Origin: Macropodus opercularis | Taxonomy: Eukaryota; Chordata; Actinopteri; Anabantiformes; Osphronemidae | Direction: 5' to 3' | NCBI GenBank assembly: GCA_030770545.1 | Contig: CM061091.1 | Location: 9,976,501-10,040,500, forward strand | DNA length: 64,000 bases | Shown here: one piece after another, positions 23,218 to 34,000 of the stretch | Layout of the letters: every line of letters starts with the position of its first letter | How positions within the stretch are numbered: position 1 is the first letter of the stretch | Program-made: the position numbers and the translations under genes | Notes under the pieces: model-generated | Database searches by the model: none | What the model was told of the DNA's origin: nothing | What the model saw: the letters and a program-made list of their open reading frames with translations, nothing else

Positions 23218-24384
23218 GATGGTCTGAGGCTGCTGGCTGCCTCGAAGAAGGTCAAGGTGCCTGGAGTAGCGCAGTCTGATCTGGACTGATCCACCTCTTC
23301 TTCTCCTGAACTCCTACAACTGTTGACTTGCTGATATCTTAACTTCTATGATGACCTGGTCTGAAATACATTGTTCCACTTAATATAAGTAGTATCTCGC
23401 AGCTTTCTGTTGTCGTGTTTTCTTCTTCAGTTAGATCTTCTTCACTCCCTGGATGAAGCCTATGCTTCTTTTCAGTGTGAATGTTTGCCTGTGTGTCTGT
23501 CTTGAGCAAAGTGAAACCAGTGCAAGAGAGAACCATCCCAGCTTTTAAAGATAAGGATGTCCACTTGACATGAATCACTTGGCACGTACACTGCTCTCTT
23601 GTCTGTAGGATCCATTTTAAAAGAAAGAGACGTTGCCCTTTCTCCACTGGAGAGCCTGCTGATAATGCCAAGTGATAAAGCATTCTTCACTAAACAGTAC
23701 TCTTACAGTTAATGAGCTCTTGCTGTAATGAACAGAGGAATTTTAAAAATGACCAGCCTAGCAGAGCATGCTCAACATATTATACAATAAGGTCTGGTGT
23801 CTGGTAAGGGTTTCTGTTTATGGATTTGTTTATGAGTGTTCCTCTACAGCCACTTGTCAATTCTCTTATCAGTGTTTTAAAAAAAGACCCTTGAAAGGTC
23901 TACTAGCATCAAATCATTGTGTCTCCCAGATAAAGCACTCACTGACCCATTTTCTTACTTGGCAACCTCATCCGAGTCTTAGTGCTCTGTCCACCTTCTA
24001 TTTATAACCTGAACAGAAACATTAGGTGTAACATTATATTAATTAAATGTTTAAGTAGTACTTAAGTAGTGGTATTTACGTAAAAGTGTTTGTTTATTTA
24101 TTTGCATAAACTTTCTTTTAGAGAAACCAAAGAGGTTTGAGACAGTAGAATAGTTGTACTCCCTTTTTAAAGTTTTTGTTTTTCTTGTGTGACTATTTGT
24201 GAGAAGCTGTTTTTATTATTTAGAAAAACGCATATATCATTAACATTCAGTAGTGTGATTTTGTGCCAGTTGTATCAGATGCACAAATGTTTTATTTTCT
24301 ATGTGTCTATTTTATAAACCAAACCCTGTATCATAAGAAGATTTACCATTTACCTTTTATACTAACTTTACTCAAATGTATAAC
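23218..24384. other. 5' flank of the connexin gene, no other gene seen
   Basis: This is upstream of the minus-strand connexin start and should hold its promoter and any untranslated exon. I could not identify a convincing TATA box or exon. The open frames here (for example 23339-23683) have no recognised domain. Confidence 0.4.
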
Positions 24385-24976
24385 TGTTACGAACCAGACA
24401 CGAGGTGAGGTCGGACCCAGGTGCAAATGAACCCAGTAGATTGAAGTTCCGCACAACAAGATTTTATTAAACAGAAAATCACAGCTGAGCTGGAGAAACT
24501 ACAAATTGGAATAAACAAGAACACAAAACGATAGTGGGCCAAATTCAACACTATGATCTAACTATGAAAATCCTACAAACCAAAATTCACCGAAAGCGGG
24601 ATAATACAAAACGTTATTCTAAGAACCTAACTGAAACTGTCTACAAACACAAAGTCACCGCAAGCGGGAAAAAACAAACAAAGTTATCACTACCAAAAGA
24701 AAGATACTGCAAAGCAGGAAAACGAACAGGCTATGAAAACTGACTGACTTACTAAAGTTGAGTAGAGCTAGAGGTCGGGGAAGAGGGAGAACAAACGAAC
24801 CAAGCGAACAGGAATGACACACCAGCGACAAATGACAGACTGAGGGGAGTATATGAAGACCGGGTGATGATAATGACAAACAGGTGAGTATGGGGACCAG
24901 TATGGGAACAAACAAGGAACAAACTCAAAGTCCAAAATAGCTCCCCCTGGTGGGGAAGCGAGTCCATACTGTCACA
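24385..24976 (-). mobile_element. Solo LTR, 592 bp, with perfect target duplication
   Basis: Bounded by ATAAC on both sides (24380-24384 and 24977-24981). On the minus strand it runs TGTGACAGTATGG...GGTTCGTAACA, with TG...CA ends. A minus-strand AATAAA lies near 24465, where 'ttttatt' is read on the plus strand, placing the polyadenylation end at the low-coordinate side and giving the orientation. Two 'ccg(a/c)aagcggga' motifs and 'gcaaagcaggaaaa' are internal. No retroviral genes remain. Confidence 0.85.
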
Positions 24977-25468
24977 ATAACATATGATGGAAAAGAGTCA
25001 GAATCAGATACAGCCAGGTGGTTATGATAAAACACTTTGCATCTAACACTTCTGACTTCAGTTGTACAGTACCTATAGCCAAAACCGTGTACATTTCTGT
25101 ATAGTTGCAGGTGTTGGAGTAGCTCTAACATGATGAGAATGGGGTACAGGTCACTCATAAAGCACATTTGTGGGTTAATGTCCAGCCAGCCTCCTAGGCT
25201 GATTTTGTCTACTATTGATCCAGACACAAGATTAACATTTTTTAATGGCTGTTATGGGACCGATTAATAGACTGGAAAGTGGCCCCTCGTTCCTGCCCTG
25301 AGCAGGATTAGAAAAGGCCTCACCCTCATCTCACACAATAGAAAAGGAGGAGGGTAGGATTTTCTGCTGATCACAAATGGTCTTTCACAAGGTAGTCTGA
25401 CCTAGAGTGGCAATCAGGTAGTCTACAGTACCTTTCATTGTCAACTAGGAGACCAATGAAAAACTCGC

Positions 25469-25762
25469 TTGACTGCATCCCTAGTAACCTCTAACAGGAT
25501 AAAGAGGGGTATGGTGAGGTGGTGGTCTTTCTTGGCGTATCTCACTCTAGTGTTTTCCCTTTGTCTGGCCTGGTCCTTACTTTCCCCTGTGTCTATTCCC
25601 TCACTATTCTCACCATCTGTCAGACACACTAATCTGCTGGCAGGCTTCAGGAACAGAAGCTTTAACACACAGACTCTGTGCCATGAAGGGAGGGCCTTAG
25701 TGAAGTTTGTATCACCCTGTGAGTGCTCTGGTAGCCGGGCCACGGTGCACCAGGCCTGCTAA
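25469..25762 (+). CDS. Unassigned 97-codon open frame, doubtful gene
   Basis: I do not recognise this protein. It starts with a short basic stretch, then a hydrophobic segment at residues 19-40 (SFLAYLTLVFSLCLAWSLL) that could be a signal peptide or anchor, and ends in a cysteine-containing tail (PCECSG, final Cys). The surrounding 500 bases are not obviously repetitive, unlike most of the region. The opposite strand also has a 100-codon open frame (25441-25743). It may be a chance frame; no splice sites or start context add support. Confidence 0.2.
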   Translation: MTASLVTSNRIKRGMVRWWSFLAYLTLVFSLCLAWSLLSPVSIPSLFSPSVRHTNLLAGFRNRSFNTQTLCHEGRALVKFVSPCECSGSRATVHQAC

Positions 25763-25977
25763 GAACTACATTACTGAGCTTGGTGTCATTAAAAAGCAAA
25801 CTCCTCATACACGTAGTATGAGGAGAGAAATTAAGACGAATGACACTGGGTCTGTTATAGTTATATTGAAGCTAATTTACAAAGTCACGAATTTGAATAA
25901 AGCTGTGGCTTTTAACCTCACCTAATATTTATTTATTTAACTGAAAAAAGGCCCAGTACAAAGTTTGTTGAAGTTGG

Positions 25978-26463
25978 TTGCACTTGGGGGACATAAATAA
26001 TTTGATTGATGTCCTGAAAACTGAGCATCTCTTTAGGGCCTGCAAAGACCAATCATTGAAAACTGACCAGAAAAGAAAAACCCTTTTCAAGAACAGCTTC
26101 AATTATGTTGAACCAGTTCAGATCCTTCTGGGTCAGAATGAGGCAGGCAAAGAGTGTTTTGCTCAATATATACCTATTAAACAAACAGTTGAATCCCTCT
26201 TTCATTGTGAGAAGGTTCAGGAACAATATAAGCAAACACACTCCCGTATCTGTTCCAAAGACACTCCTCGTGATATATGGGATGGCAGAAATATTGCAGG
26301 AAATGTGTTCTTCCAGACAGAGAGTTCATCATTGTGCTTGATTTTATATCAAGATACATTTGAAGTAGTAAATCCACTGGGATCTGGGAAGAAAAAAACA
26401 CTAAATAGATACACAGTGTACCTAACTTTGGCAAATTTATTTTTGTCTAAAACTGCTTGGTAA
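25978..26463 (+). pseudogene. Multi-copy fish gene family (transposon-like), N-terminal exon remnant
   Basis: The open frame encodes FNYVEPVQILLGQNEAGKEC, FAQYIPIKQTVESLF, DIWDGRNIAGNVFF and LILYQDTFEVVNPLGSGKKK. This wording recurs, from memory, in a large family of uncharacterised fish proteins with N-terminal C2H2 fingers, present in many copies per genome and therefore probably transposon-derived. The family continues after YLTLAN with a long middle region, which is missing here: the frame stops at 26463 and unrelated sequence follows. Two more pieces of the same family follow at 26524-26734 and 27640-27797, so the locus is a broken copy. No catalytic residues can be assigned. Confidence 0.5.
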
Positions 26464-26523
26464 GCCTTTAATTGTCATTGTTTCAGCAAATTGTTCATTG
26501 TTATGAGACTATATACACGTCAA

Positions 26524-26734
26524 CAACAATGACAATGTTGCTCGTGTTGCTATTACCCTGAAGTTTCAGGTGGAACAAGGCAAGTCACTTCTGGACGCTG
26601 AATGGTCACTCTGGAGGGTCGCATAATATGTGAGGGCATCACACCATCCTTTTTGATGGGACTGGCTGCTGTGTTTGCAATATACTACATATTCAACATT
26701 CAATATCAAGAATGTACACTGGAATTCATTCAGA
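26524..26734 (+). pseudogene. Same multi-copy family, penultimate exon remnant
   Basis: Read on the plus strand this gives VAITLKFQVEQGKSLLDAEW and then, after a one-base shift near 26620, SFLMGLAAVFAIYYIFNIQY followed by CTLEFIQR. This is the C-terminal region of the family recognised at 25978. The last codon is split before a GT (cag ag|gtggg), so 26734 is a credible donor site matching the acceptor at 27639. The frameshift and the missing middle region show the copy is dead. Confidence 0.5.
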
Positions 26735-26814
26735 GGTGGGACTCCTTTCATTTCATTTTCACTGTTATTTACTTAATTTTCTTTATTTATTGAATTCATT
26801 GAATTCACAGACCA

Positions 26815-27215
26815 TTCTTCAATTCAATTCAATTCAACTTTTTTTTTATAACCAACAGTTATCTCAAGGCACTTTACAAGTAAGGTTTAAGACCTTAAAC
26901 AACTAGACCCAACACATCCCACACAGAGCAAGCTTTTAATTGTAACCAATCAATAAATTGTACATTTTAATAGCAACAGTGGAGAGGAAAAACTCCCTCT
27001 ATAGAGGAAGAAACCTCCAGCAGACCCAGACTCAGTGTGGGCGGCCATCTGCCTTGACCGGTTGGGGTGAGGGGAATAGAGAAGAGAGAAAAGAACACAA
27101 CCACAACAAAAACAAGCAGCAACAGAACACAAGCAGGATGGTTGGACCAGCAACTGAACACTGGAGACACACAGCTCTGAGTCTGACAATACCTGTAGAT
27201 GAGAGAAGGGGAGAG
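26815..27215 (-). mobile_element. L2-like LINE 3' end fragment inside the intron
   Basis: Same 3' untranslated wording as 7265-7735 and 8800-9150, opening with the repeated TTCAA tail ('aattcaattcaattcaac') and containing 'gaagaaacctccagcagaccc'. It lies between the two exon remnants at 26734 and 27640, so the LINE landed in what would be the intron. Confidence 0.85.
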
Positions 27216-27439
27216 AAGAAATGACAGAAGAACATTCTTTTGCACATTAATATGTATAATGTGTCAACAAGGTGCTTGTTTGTTACTTACTGTTATGTTA
27301 AACTAAACAAGGGTTGGATAAAACAGCCACAGACAGACATATATCACAACACGCTTTATATAGATGAACGGTTGGATGAACTTGTTCATCAGAAGACCTA
27401 CACTGCTTGGATGTAACACCCACGAAGGCTGTTTCTATT

Positions 27440-27475
27440 TTACAGTGGGGTCGTTTTGACCCCTTGAAGGCTGCA
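27440..27475. other. Short palindrome GGGGTC...GACCCC
   Basis: 'ggggtcgttttgacccc' at about 27449-27465 is a six-base inverted repeat around a five-base loop. Similar GGGGTC/GACCCC motifs occur near the ends of some fish DNA transposons, but I could not define an element here. Confidence 0.3.
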
Positions 27476-27639
27476 CGAGGGTTGAAAATATTTTATCATA
27501 TCTGCCTATAAGCCTTAATTGAGGTGTATGTGATTTGGTTCAATTGCAAATTTCAGCAGGCATCACTTTATGTTAGAAAAATCTAACTACTGCTTTAAGA
27601 ATAGAAAATGTTTTGTTCTTTTTGGCTATTGTGATTTTA

Positions 27640-27797
27640 GGCACTTCACTGGTATCAATCCGGAGAGAGGATCAAAGGCAATACAAGGAAAGGTTGTCTT
27701 CAGAAAGACAGGTACGATCGTCATGAAAAAGTCTGCCACTGTGAATCCGCATGTAAAGACATGGACTTTGAATGGGACATATGAGTTGTTTTGTTGA
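27640..27797 (+). pseudogene. Same multi-copy family, last exon remnant
   Basis: After 'gattttag' the plus strand encodes GINPERGSKAIQGKVVFRKT and then MKKSATVNPHVKTW before a stop. The pattern INPERGSK...GKV...KTG...KKS..VNPHV is the conserved C-terminus I remember for this fish family. The acceptor at 27638-27639 pairs in phase with the donor at 26734. Confidence 0.5.
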
Positions 27798-28549
27798 AAT
27801 GAACAAAAATGTTCTCTCTTGCCTCTTGCTCTTAACTCCACATCTTGTTCAGACAGAATGACATTTATATGAATTGCAACATAAAACCATACAATATTTT
27901 GATATTGCCAACTATGTATAGCATAGTATGTTATTGTACATCCCTGAATTATAGATTTTTGTTTGTTGTTTAGAGGCACTGTGGGAGTAAAGCTAGGGAG
28001 AGAAACACTAACCAGCAAGACAATCATCTCTCCCTGCAGAGTAGATTATTTTTTGAATCAGAACTGTTCACTACTACTCAGATAAAGATAAACGTCTACC
28101 TCGCAGAACCTTATAAGGTAAAACACAATCACACTCTTACTCATCAGCAAAACAGGGGCCCACCTCAGAGAAGTCTTTTTTTAAGAGGTAAAAGATAACC
28201 CCAGAGGACTGTTTTAGGAGATAAAGCAGTGATGTAATTTCCTTTGTATTAGTCACCTCAATATTCATCTGATTTGGATTTTGTGTGGGTGTAAAACAGT
28301 GTTTTAGTTTATTGCTGCAGTGTTTGTATATGTTTAAGTTTATTATGTCTGATTTTATTTTTGATACTAGAATGTGGCTTGCAGTGTTCATGTTTATGCA
28401 GCCTGGTTAAATAAATATTTGTGTGATTTATACTCTTTGTTTATTGTTGATTGATTATTTTCTACTAGCATTTAGTACTTTATAGCCCAGAGAACACATC
28501 TAATTTTAATTGCATTGAATATTGATATTTTTGATATTAAACTTGGCCC

Positions 28550-28720
28550 ATCCTCTCACTGCAAATACAGAAATTAACTGTATTTCATTTATGCAGTAAT
28601 AAGCCGTAAATTAATTTTACAGTATGATTACTGTAAAATAACAGTAAAGATCTGGCATCTCTGCTGCCAGCACTTTACTATTATTTACAGGAAAATTCTT
28701 TGCAGTGCGAGGTTTGCTAG
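28550..28720. repeat. MITE-like palindromic fish repeat
   Basis: ATTTTACAGTA (28614-28624), a four-base loop and TACTGTAAAAT (28629-28639) form a perfect 11-bp inverted repeat. 'acagtaaagatctggcat' and 'tttacaggaaaa' flank it. The 'ttacagtaa..ttactgtaaa' style is common in non-autonomous fish DNA transposons. No coding sequence and no clear target duplication were seen. Confidence 0.45.
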
Positions 28721-28929
28721 TAAAAAAATGAGAAAAAAGAGAAAAGAGGAAAAAAAGAGCTCAGTTTTATTTTAGCTCATTTTTTGTTATTTTTCCCATT
28801 TTTGTTACTTTGTTGTTTTGAAAGAAAAAAGAAATGAAAAATATATAAGATAATAAAATTATAATAATCATATATAATAGTAATAAATAAAAAATTCTCA
28901 TTATGGGGGACATCTGAAAGGAGAATTGA

Positions 28930-29960
28930 TTATGAAAAAATATTAGTGAGGGGTGTGCTCACTTCTGTGACATACTGTAACTCGAGTGGGAAGAGAAGCT
29001 TTTCCTCCAGGCAACATCTAACCACTAAGTCATCTCAACCAGACCCTCTGACCAGCCATCCTCATACTTCCTCAGCATCCTATGGAGCTGACGAGCTCCA
29101 GCTTATCGATGATTGATGATTTGATTTATTAATCAAAGGACACAGGCTTCTGGTTTGTTCCTCTCAACCCACCCCTGGAGGATGATGACAAGGAGGTATT
29201 TACTGTCCCTATAGTTCAAGTCATGGGACCGGACAGCAAACCCCTACATTTGATGAACTGAACAAGCTGTGCATGATAAAGATGGGCCCCACAGCCTACA
29301 CCAATATAAAAGACTTTCTTAACCATCACCACAGGCCCATCCACTGTGGATGTGGATGACTTCTATCAACATGTCCACACTGTATTCAGTGATAACAGTG
29401 GCATTCCGGAGCCCCCAGCGTTGGGTGATACGCACATCACACATCATCTGCTTCCAGACAGGGACTCCTGCCTGCCATCTATGCAGCCGTGCGGAGGTCC
29501 TGCGTAGGAGTGGATGAAGCCGACTGGCAGAGGTCAAACCATGCTTAGACCATCCTCAGTGAACAACAGCAGAGAGACGACGCATGTCGCAAAGACACAA
29601 AGCACAAAGCCTAACTCCAGGTTCAAGATGTTGCCAGGGGGGCCACCAACAGCAATGAGGTCCATCTCTGCGACAACAACAATCCACACAGCAACCCAGA
29701 CATGACAGAGGAGGAGGCTGCTTCATCTGAAGACTCGGACATTAGGCCAAAGACTGTCCAGATAGACCCAGCAGACGTCCGATGTGCAGCCGTGGACAAG
29801 GCAGAGGGGGAGCAGCAGGAGGACGAGTCGGTCTATGTAGATGGGAGGGACCACCCCACACACTCACAGCTTACTAAGGCCTGGCCGATGGGGTGCAGTT
29901 GAGTGAGACGACCCAGCCCTCACAAGAACATCACACACACACACACAACACTAGATAGTT
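28930..29960 (+). pseudogene. Possible endogenous-retrovirus-type gag fossil
   Basis: Several short readable stretches in different frames look like gag debris: VDVDDFYQHVHTVFSD near 29345 and, at about 29718-29763, a degraded CCHC-type zinc-knuckle trace (C-F-I, stop, R-L-G-H, stop, A-K-D-C-P). Two stop codons and a missing residue break the knuckle. A downstream 66-codon frame (29702-29902) reads the same DNA in another phase. No protease, polymerase or envelope motif was found nearby, and no LTR pair was identified. The assignment rests mainly on the knuckle pattern and could be wrong. Confidence 0.35.
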
Positions 29961-30784
29961 CTGTGGACTTCACAATGTTTTCATCTGACTCGTTTAGTTA
30001 TTAAATTATCTGAATTACCAAATGCTTCTTTTACTGACAATTTTGGTTGCCTATTTGGTCAATAGGTGCTAGTCGACAGAAAGTGCTGGAGCGCCTTTCC
30101 ACAGATCTAACACATAGGGACCCTAAATTGTCACCACCCCTGCAGACTCAACATTCATTTGGGGTTTCTTCTGCATACCCACTATATTCAATGGGGAGAG
30201 ACCTAATTCTTAAAAGTAAACTTGATCTGGTTTCCACAGCTGAATTTATTCTATCACTTCAAGGGTCTATCCACTACTGCAGACTGTTGCTAGGCAGAAG
30301 AGGATGTTTAGCTTGAGTGGTCCATAGGCGGTGTTAAAAGGACTGCCTCACAAGACTCTTAGAGACATGAGTAACTTCACCAACAACCCCCCCCAAAAAA
30401 TAAAAAATACCCTTGAGCATTGCCAAGCCAGGATAAAAAGGTCTACTGTACGTCAAGACAGGTCTATATGCTGTAGCTGGAATAAGAGAACATTCACAAT
30501 ATTGTTTAAAAGACATGCATGTAGAATATTGTAATATCCACTTGCTTATACAGTATGACTGTACTGTTCCTGTAATTCCAATAAAGGACAATTTTGCAAC
30601 AGAGAGGCATAGCTCCCTGTAACAGAAGAAGGTTCTAGGTTTCTGGGAAGGTTCACTTAACACCAGAGCAGAGCAAATGAACAGACTCCATGTTTAGGAT
30701 GGTTTGTGTCGTCTATAAACATTGTGGTTTTGCTGTGGTTTCTGCACTTAGATTCAAGACAAACAATCCTTAAAACGAGACTTT
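29961..30784. other. Intergenic DNA, nothing recognised
   Basis: A short CA run near 29935-29946 and an 89-codon open frame at 30047-30316 with no recognised domain. No gene is supported. Confidence 0.4.
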
Positions 30785-31057
30785 ATGTTGATATAGAAAA
30801 CTTTATTATGGCAATTGAAGTTCACACACACACACATTTAAATTAGGTCAAGTCATATCCTATGCAGTTAGACTTATAAAACAAGCGAGAATTACTGAGG
30901 TTGAACGTGTTGCTTACTGTAAGGCATCAGAGTGCTTCACATTCACTACTATAGTTTATCAGGGAGGGGGGGTTCAGCATTGCCTCAAAACAATCAGCAG
31001 AAACCAGTACCAGTCCAGGTTTCCAGGTGTGCAAGGTGGTGAGAGCTAAACAAGTCA
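30785..31057 (-). other. Lamin 3' untranslated region with polyadenylation signal
   Basis: Downstream of the lamin stop codon the minus strand has AATAAA at 30802-30807, about 250 bases past the stop. This is a plausible transcript end for the lamin gene; the cleavage point is inferred. Confidence 0.55.
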
Positions 31058-31093
31058 TCACATCACAGCGCAGCTGGCCTCCTTCGACAGGTC
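31058..31093 (-). other. Lamin last coding exon carrying the CaaX box
   Basis: This 36-nt exon follows the acceptor 'cctccacag' and encodes DLSKEASCAVM plus TGA. The prenylation box is therefore encoded apart from the rest of the tail, separated by a 1,025-base intron. An alternative last exon could swap the membrane anchor, as described for lamin LIII splice forms in amphibians. I looked for a second CaaX exon in the intron without success. Confidence 0.85.
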
Positions 31094-34000
31094 CTGTGGA
31101 GGGAAAATACAGCTGGATTGTTATGCATTATATGTAATTATTATTACTAAACATGTAGGCTGACAGAATATTTTACAAATGGTTAAGCATTAGGATTTCC
31201 AAACTGCTACAGCAATCCACAACAGTGAACTCCCCCCCTCCCTTTTTTCTGTAGAACTGACTCCGCAAATTTACTTTTTAACCAAATGCATACAAGTTTA
31301 GAGAAGTTGATATATATTTGTTAGCAACTAACCTGTTGCCTGTTTCACAAACCAAGATTCAGGTCTTATACATTGCTTTGGTGACTTACTTCTTACTTAA
31401 ACTGCAAAATCAACATGTATCAATTAGCATGTACACTGTGACAGCCATTACACTTAATTTTGACTGAATTCGTGGGAAAGGGTCAGTGCAATAGTTCTAA
31501 TAGTCTATGCTGCTGCTTTTTAACAGTTTGTTTTCCCCTACATTAGCTCATTCAGTACTATACACATAATTTGTTTTGTTGGATTAAATTTGACCAAACG
31601 TTATCAGTTATTTATTGAACTAATCAAATACAATATAAACACTTTAAAGGGGACTCATCTGGTCCCTCAAAAATCATGACAAGATTTACTTGTTTAAGCA
31701 GACTAGGTTGTCAGGGGAGCTGACAAAACAAGATTATCTCAATTGTAATATCTGTTATCTCGGAATAACTTTTCTTTCTTTTATAATAATAAAAGAAAGC
31801 ATTTTTCATGCACCAGCTTGATTCTGCAGTCAGCTTGACATGTCTAACAAGCTATTCATTCAGTTCACACAAGACAAAGCAGACAAGCAGAGGGGTAAAG
31901 CCTTAATGGACCAGCACCTCCCTCCTCACCTTCAGTCTGCTGTGCACTCAAGACACAGAACAGCACTTTTTTTTTTTCTTTGGCTTCAGTATAGGCACAA
32001 AAAAGAAAACACCATGTCAGGATTCACACACACAAGAATCAGTGCTTCACTCTAGAAAGGCTTTTCAAACTATAAAAGGAAGTTTTGGAAACTTATGCTT
32101 ATGAGCTAGTGTATTTACCCGTCTCTGTATGTGCTGGAAGTCACTGCCTGACACATATTCTTCATCAAATTCTAGCCCAGTTTCCTCTTCATCTCTGACC
32201 TGCGTGCACACCATGCGATCAGCCATCTCCTGAAAAGCATTTTTTTCTGCATTGAGTAAAGCCAGTAATGTTGTAGTAGTATAGAAAGACAGTGGCGTTC
32301 CAACAAATTAGGTGAATCCTGTCTAGTATGGAAAGACCGTTTAATACTATATAAAAAAAAAAAGCACTTTGAGTTGCTAGAACCACATAATATTCATCAT
32401 TAATTGAGGAAAATAAAAACAACCCCAGGTTTCTTTTCAGCACTGTAGCCAGGCTGACTAAGAGTCATAGCTGTGTTGAGCCTAGTGTCCCTTTAAATCT
32501 TAGCAGCAATGACTTTATGAATTTCTTTACTAATAAAACCATAACCATTAGAATTTAGTTGTTTTTTTTTAAATCAGAATCTGTTAACAAAAGTCATAAA
32601 CCAATCTGCAGATCCAACAGCCTTAGATTTGCTGGTTAGACCTATGTCTTACTTGAACAGCTTTTCCCCCACAGATCATACTGAGTTAACTTCAATAATT
32701 AACTCTGCTAAATCAGCTACTTGTCTCTTGGACCCAATCTCAACTAGATTACTGAAAGTTTTTGCATTAATCAGCACGTCCATATTAAATCAAATCAACC
32801 AATCTCCATTTACAGGCTACGTACCGCAGGCTTGCTGTGGTCAAACCTTTATTGAAAAATACCTACTCAACCCTAGAGAACTTGTAAACTATAGGCCTAT
32901 ATCCAATCTGCCCTTTGTTTCTAAAGTTCTTGAAAAAACTGTAGCTAAGCAACTATGTGACCACTTGCATAGAAATAACCTGTATGAAGATTTCCAGTAA
33001 GGATTCAGATTACATCATAGCACAGAAACAGCTCTGATTAGAGTCACTAATGATCTTCTCACAGCTTCAGACAATGGTCTTCTGTAACATAGCATTGGGA
33101 TTAAAGGCAAAGCACTGGGATGGTTTAAGTCTTATCTGTTGAACAGACTCCAATTTGTTCATGTTCAATCTTCCATCCGCACAAAAATTAGCTTTGGAGT
33201 TCCACAGGGTTCTGTGCTTGGTCCAATACTTTTCAGTCTTTACATGTCTCCCCTTGGTAATATTATTAGGAAACATTCTATAAACTTTCAATGCTATACA
33301 GATGATACTCAGTTATATTTGTCCATGAAACCAGACGAAACAAACCAATTAGTCAAACTTCAGACTTGTTTAAATTATGAAATCCTGGATGTCCCATAAC
33401 TTTCTACAACTGAATTCAGACAAAACGGAGGTTATTATAAAAACCACAGAGACTCACACTGGCCACTGGTCTTGTTACCTCTAGGCTGGACTACTGTAAC
33501 TCGCTACTCATAGGTTGTCCCAATAGCTCTTTGAAAAGCCTCCAGTTAAATTAAAAATGCTGCAGCCAGAGTTCTGACTGGACTTGGGAAGAGAGATCAC
33601 ATTTCTCTTACATTAGCTTCTCTGCATTGGCTCCCTGTCAAATCTAGGATAGAATTCAAAATTCTTCTCCTCACCTACAAAGCTCTTCATAATAAAGCTC
33701 CATCTTATCTCAGAGACCTCATTGCTCCTTATGCTCCAACAGAACGCTTCGTTCTCAGAGCGCTGTCTGCTTGTGGTTCCTGGAGTTTCTAAATGTAGAA
33801 CGGGAGGCAGAGCCTTTAGCTACCAGCTTTTTTTGACAAAGTCACTCTGAACCACCTCTTAGTTAAGCTTCTATAGACTTAGACTGCTGGGGGACCGTCC
33901 TTCATTCACTGAGCTTTTTTGGTTTATCTAGCCACTAACATGCCTCCACGTCTACATGTGACTAATGTCTGTTTTTCTCTCCTAGTTGTGCTTCTCCTTT

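Noticed and set aside
29318..29537. Minus-strand 72-codon frame
   Set aside because: The plus strand of the same DNA reads better as retroelement debris.
30047..30316. 89-codon open frame
   Set aside because: No recognised domain, no splice context and no support from neighbours.
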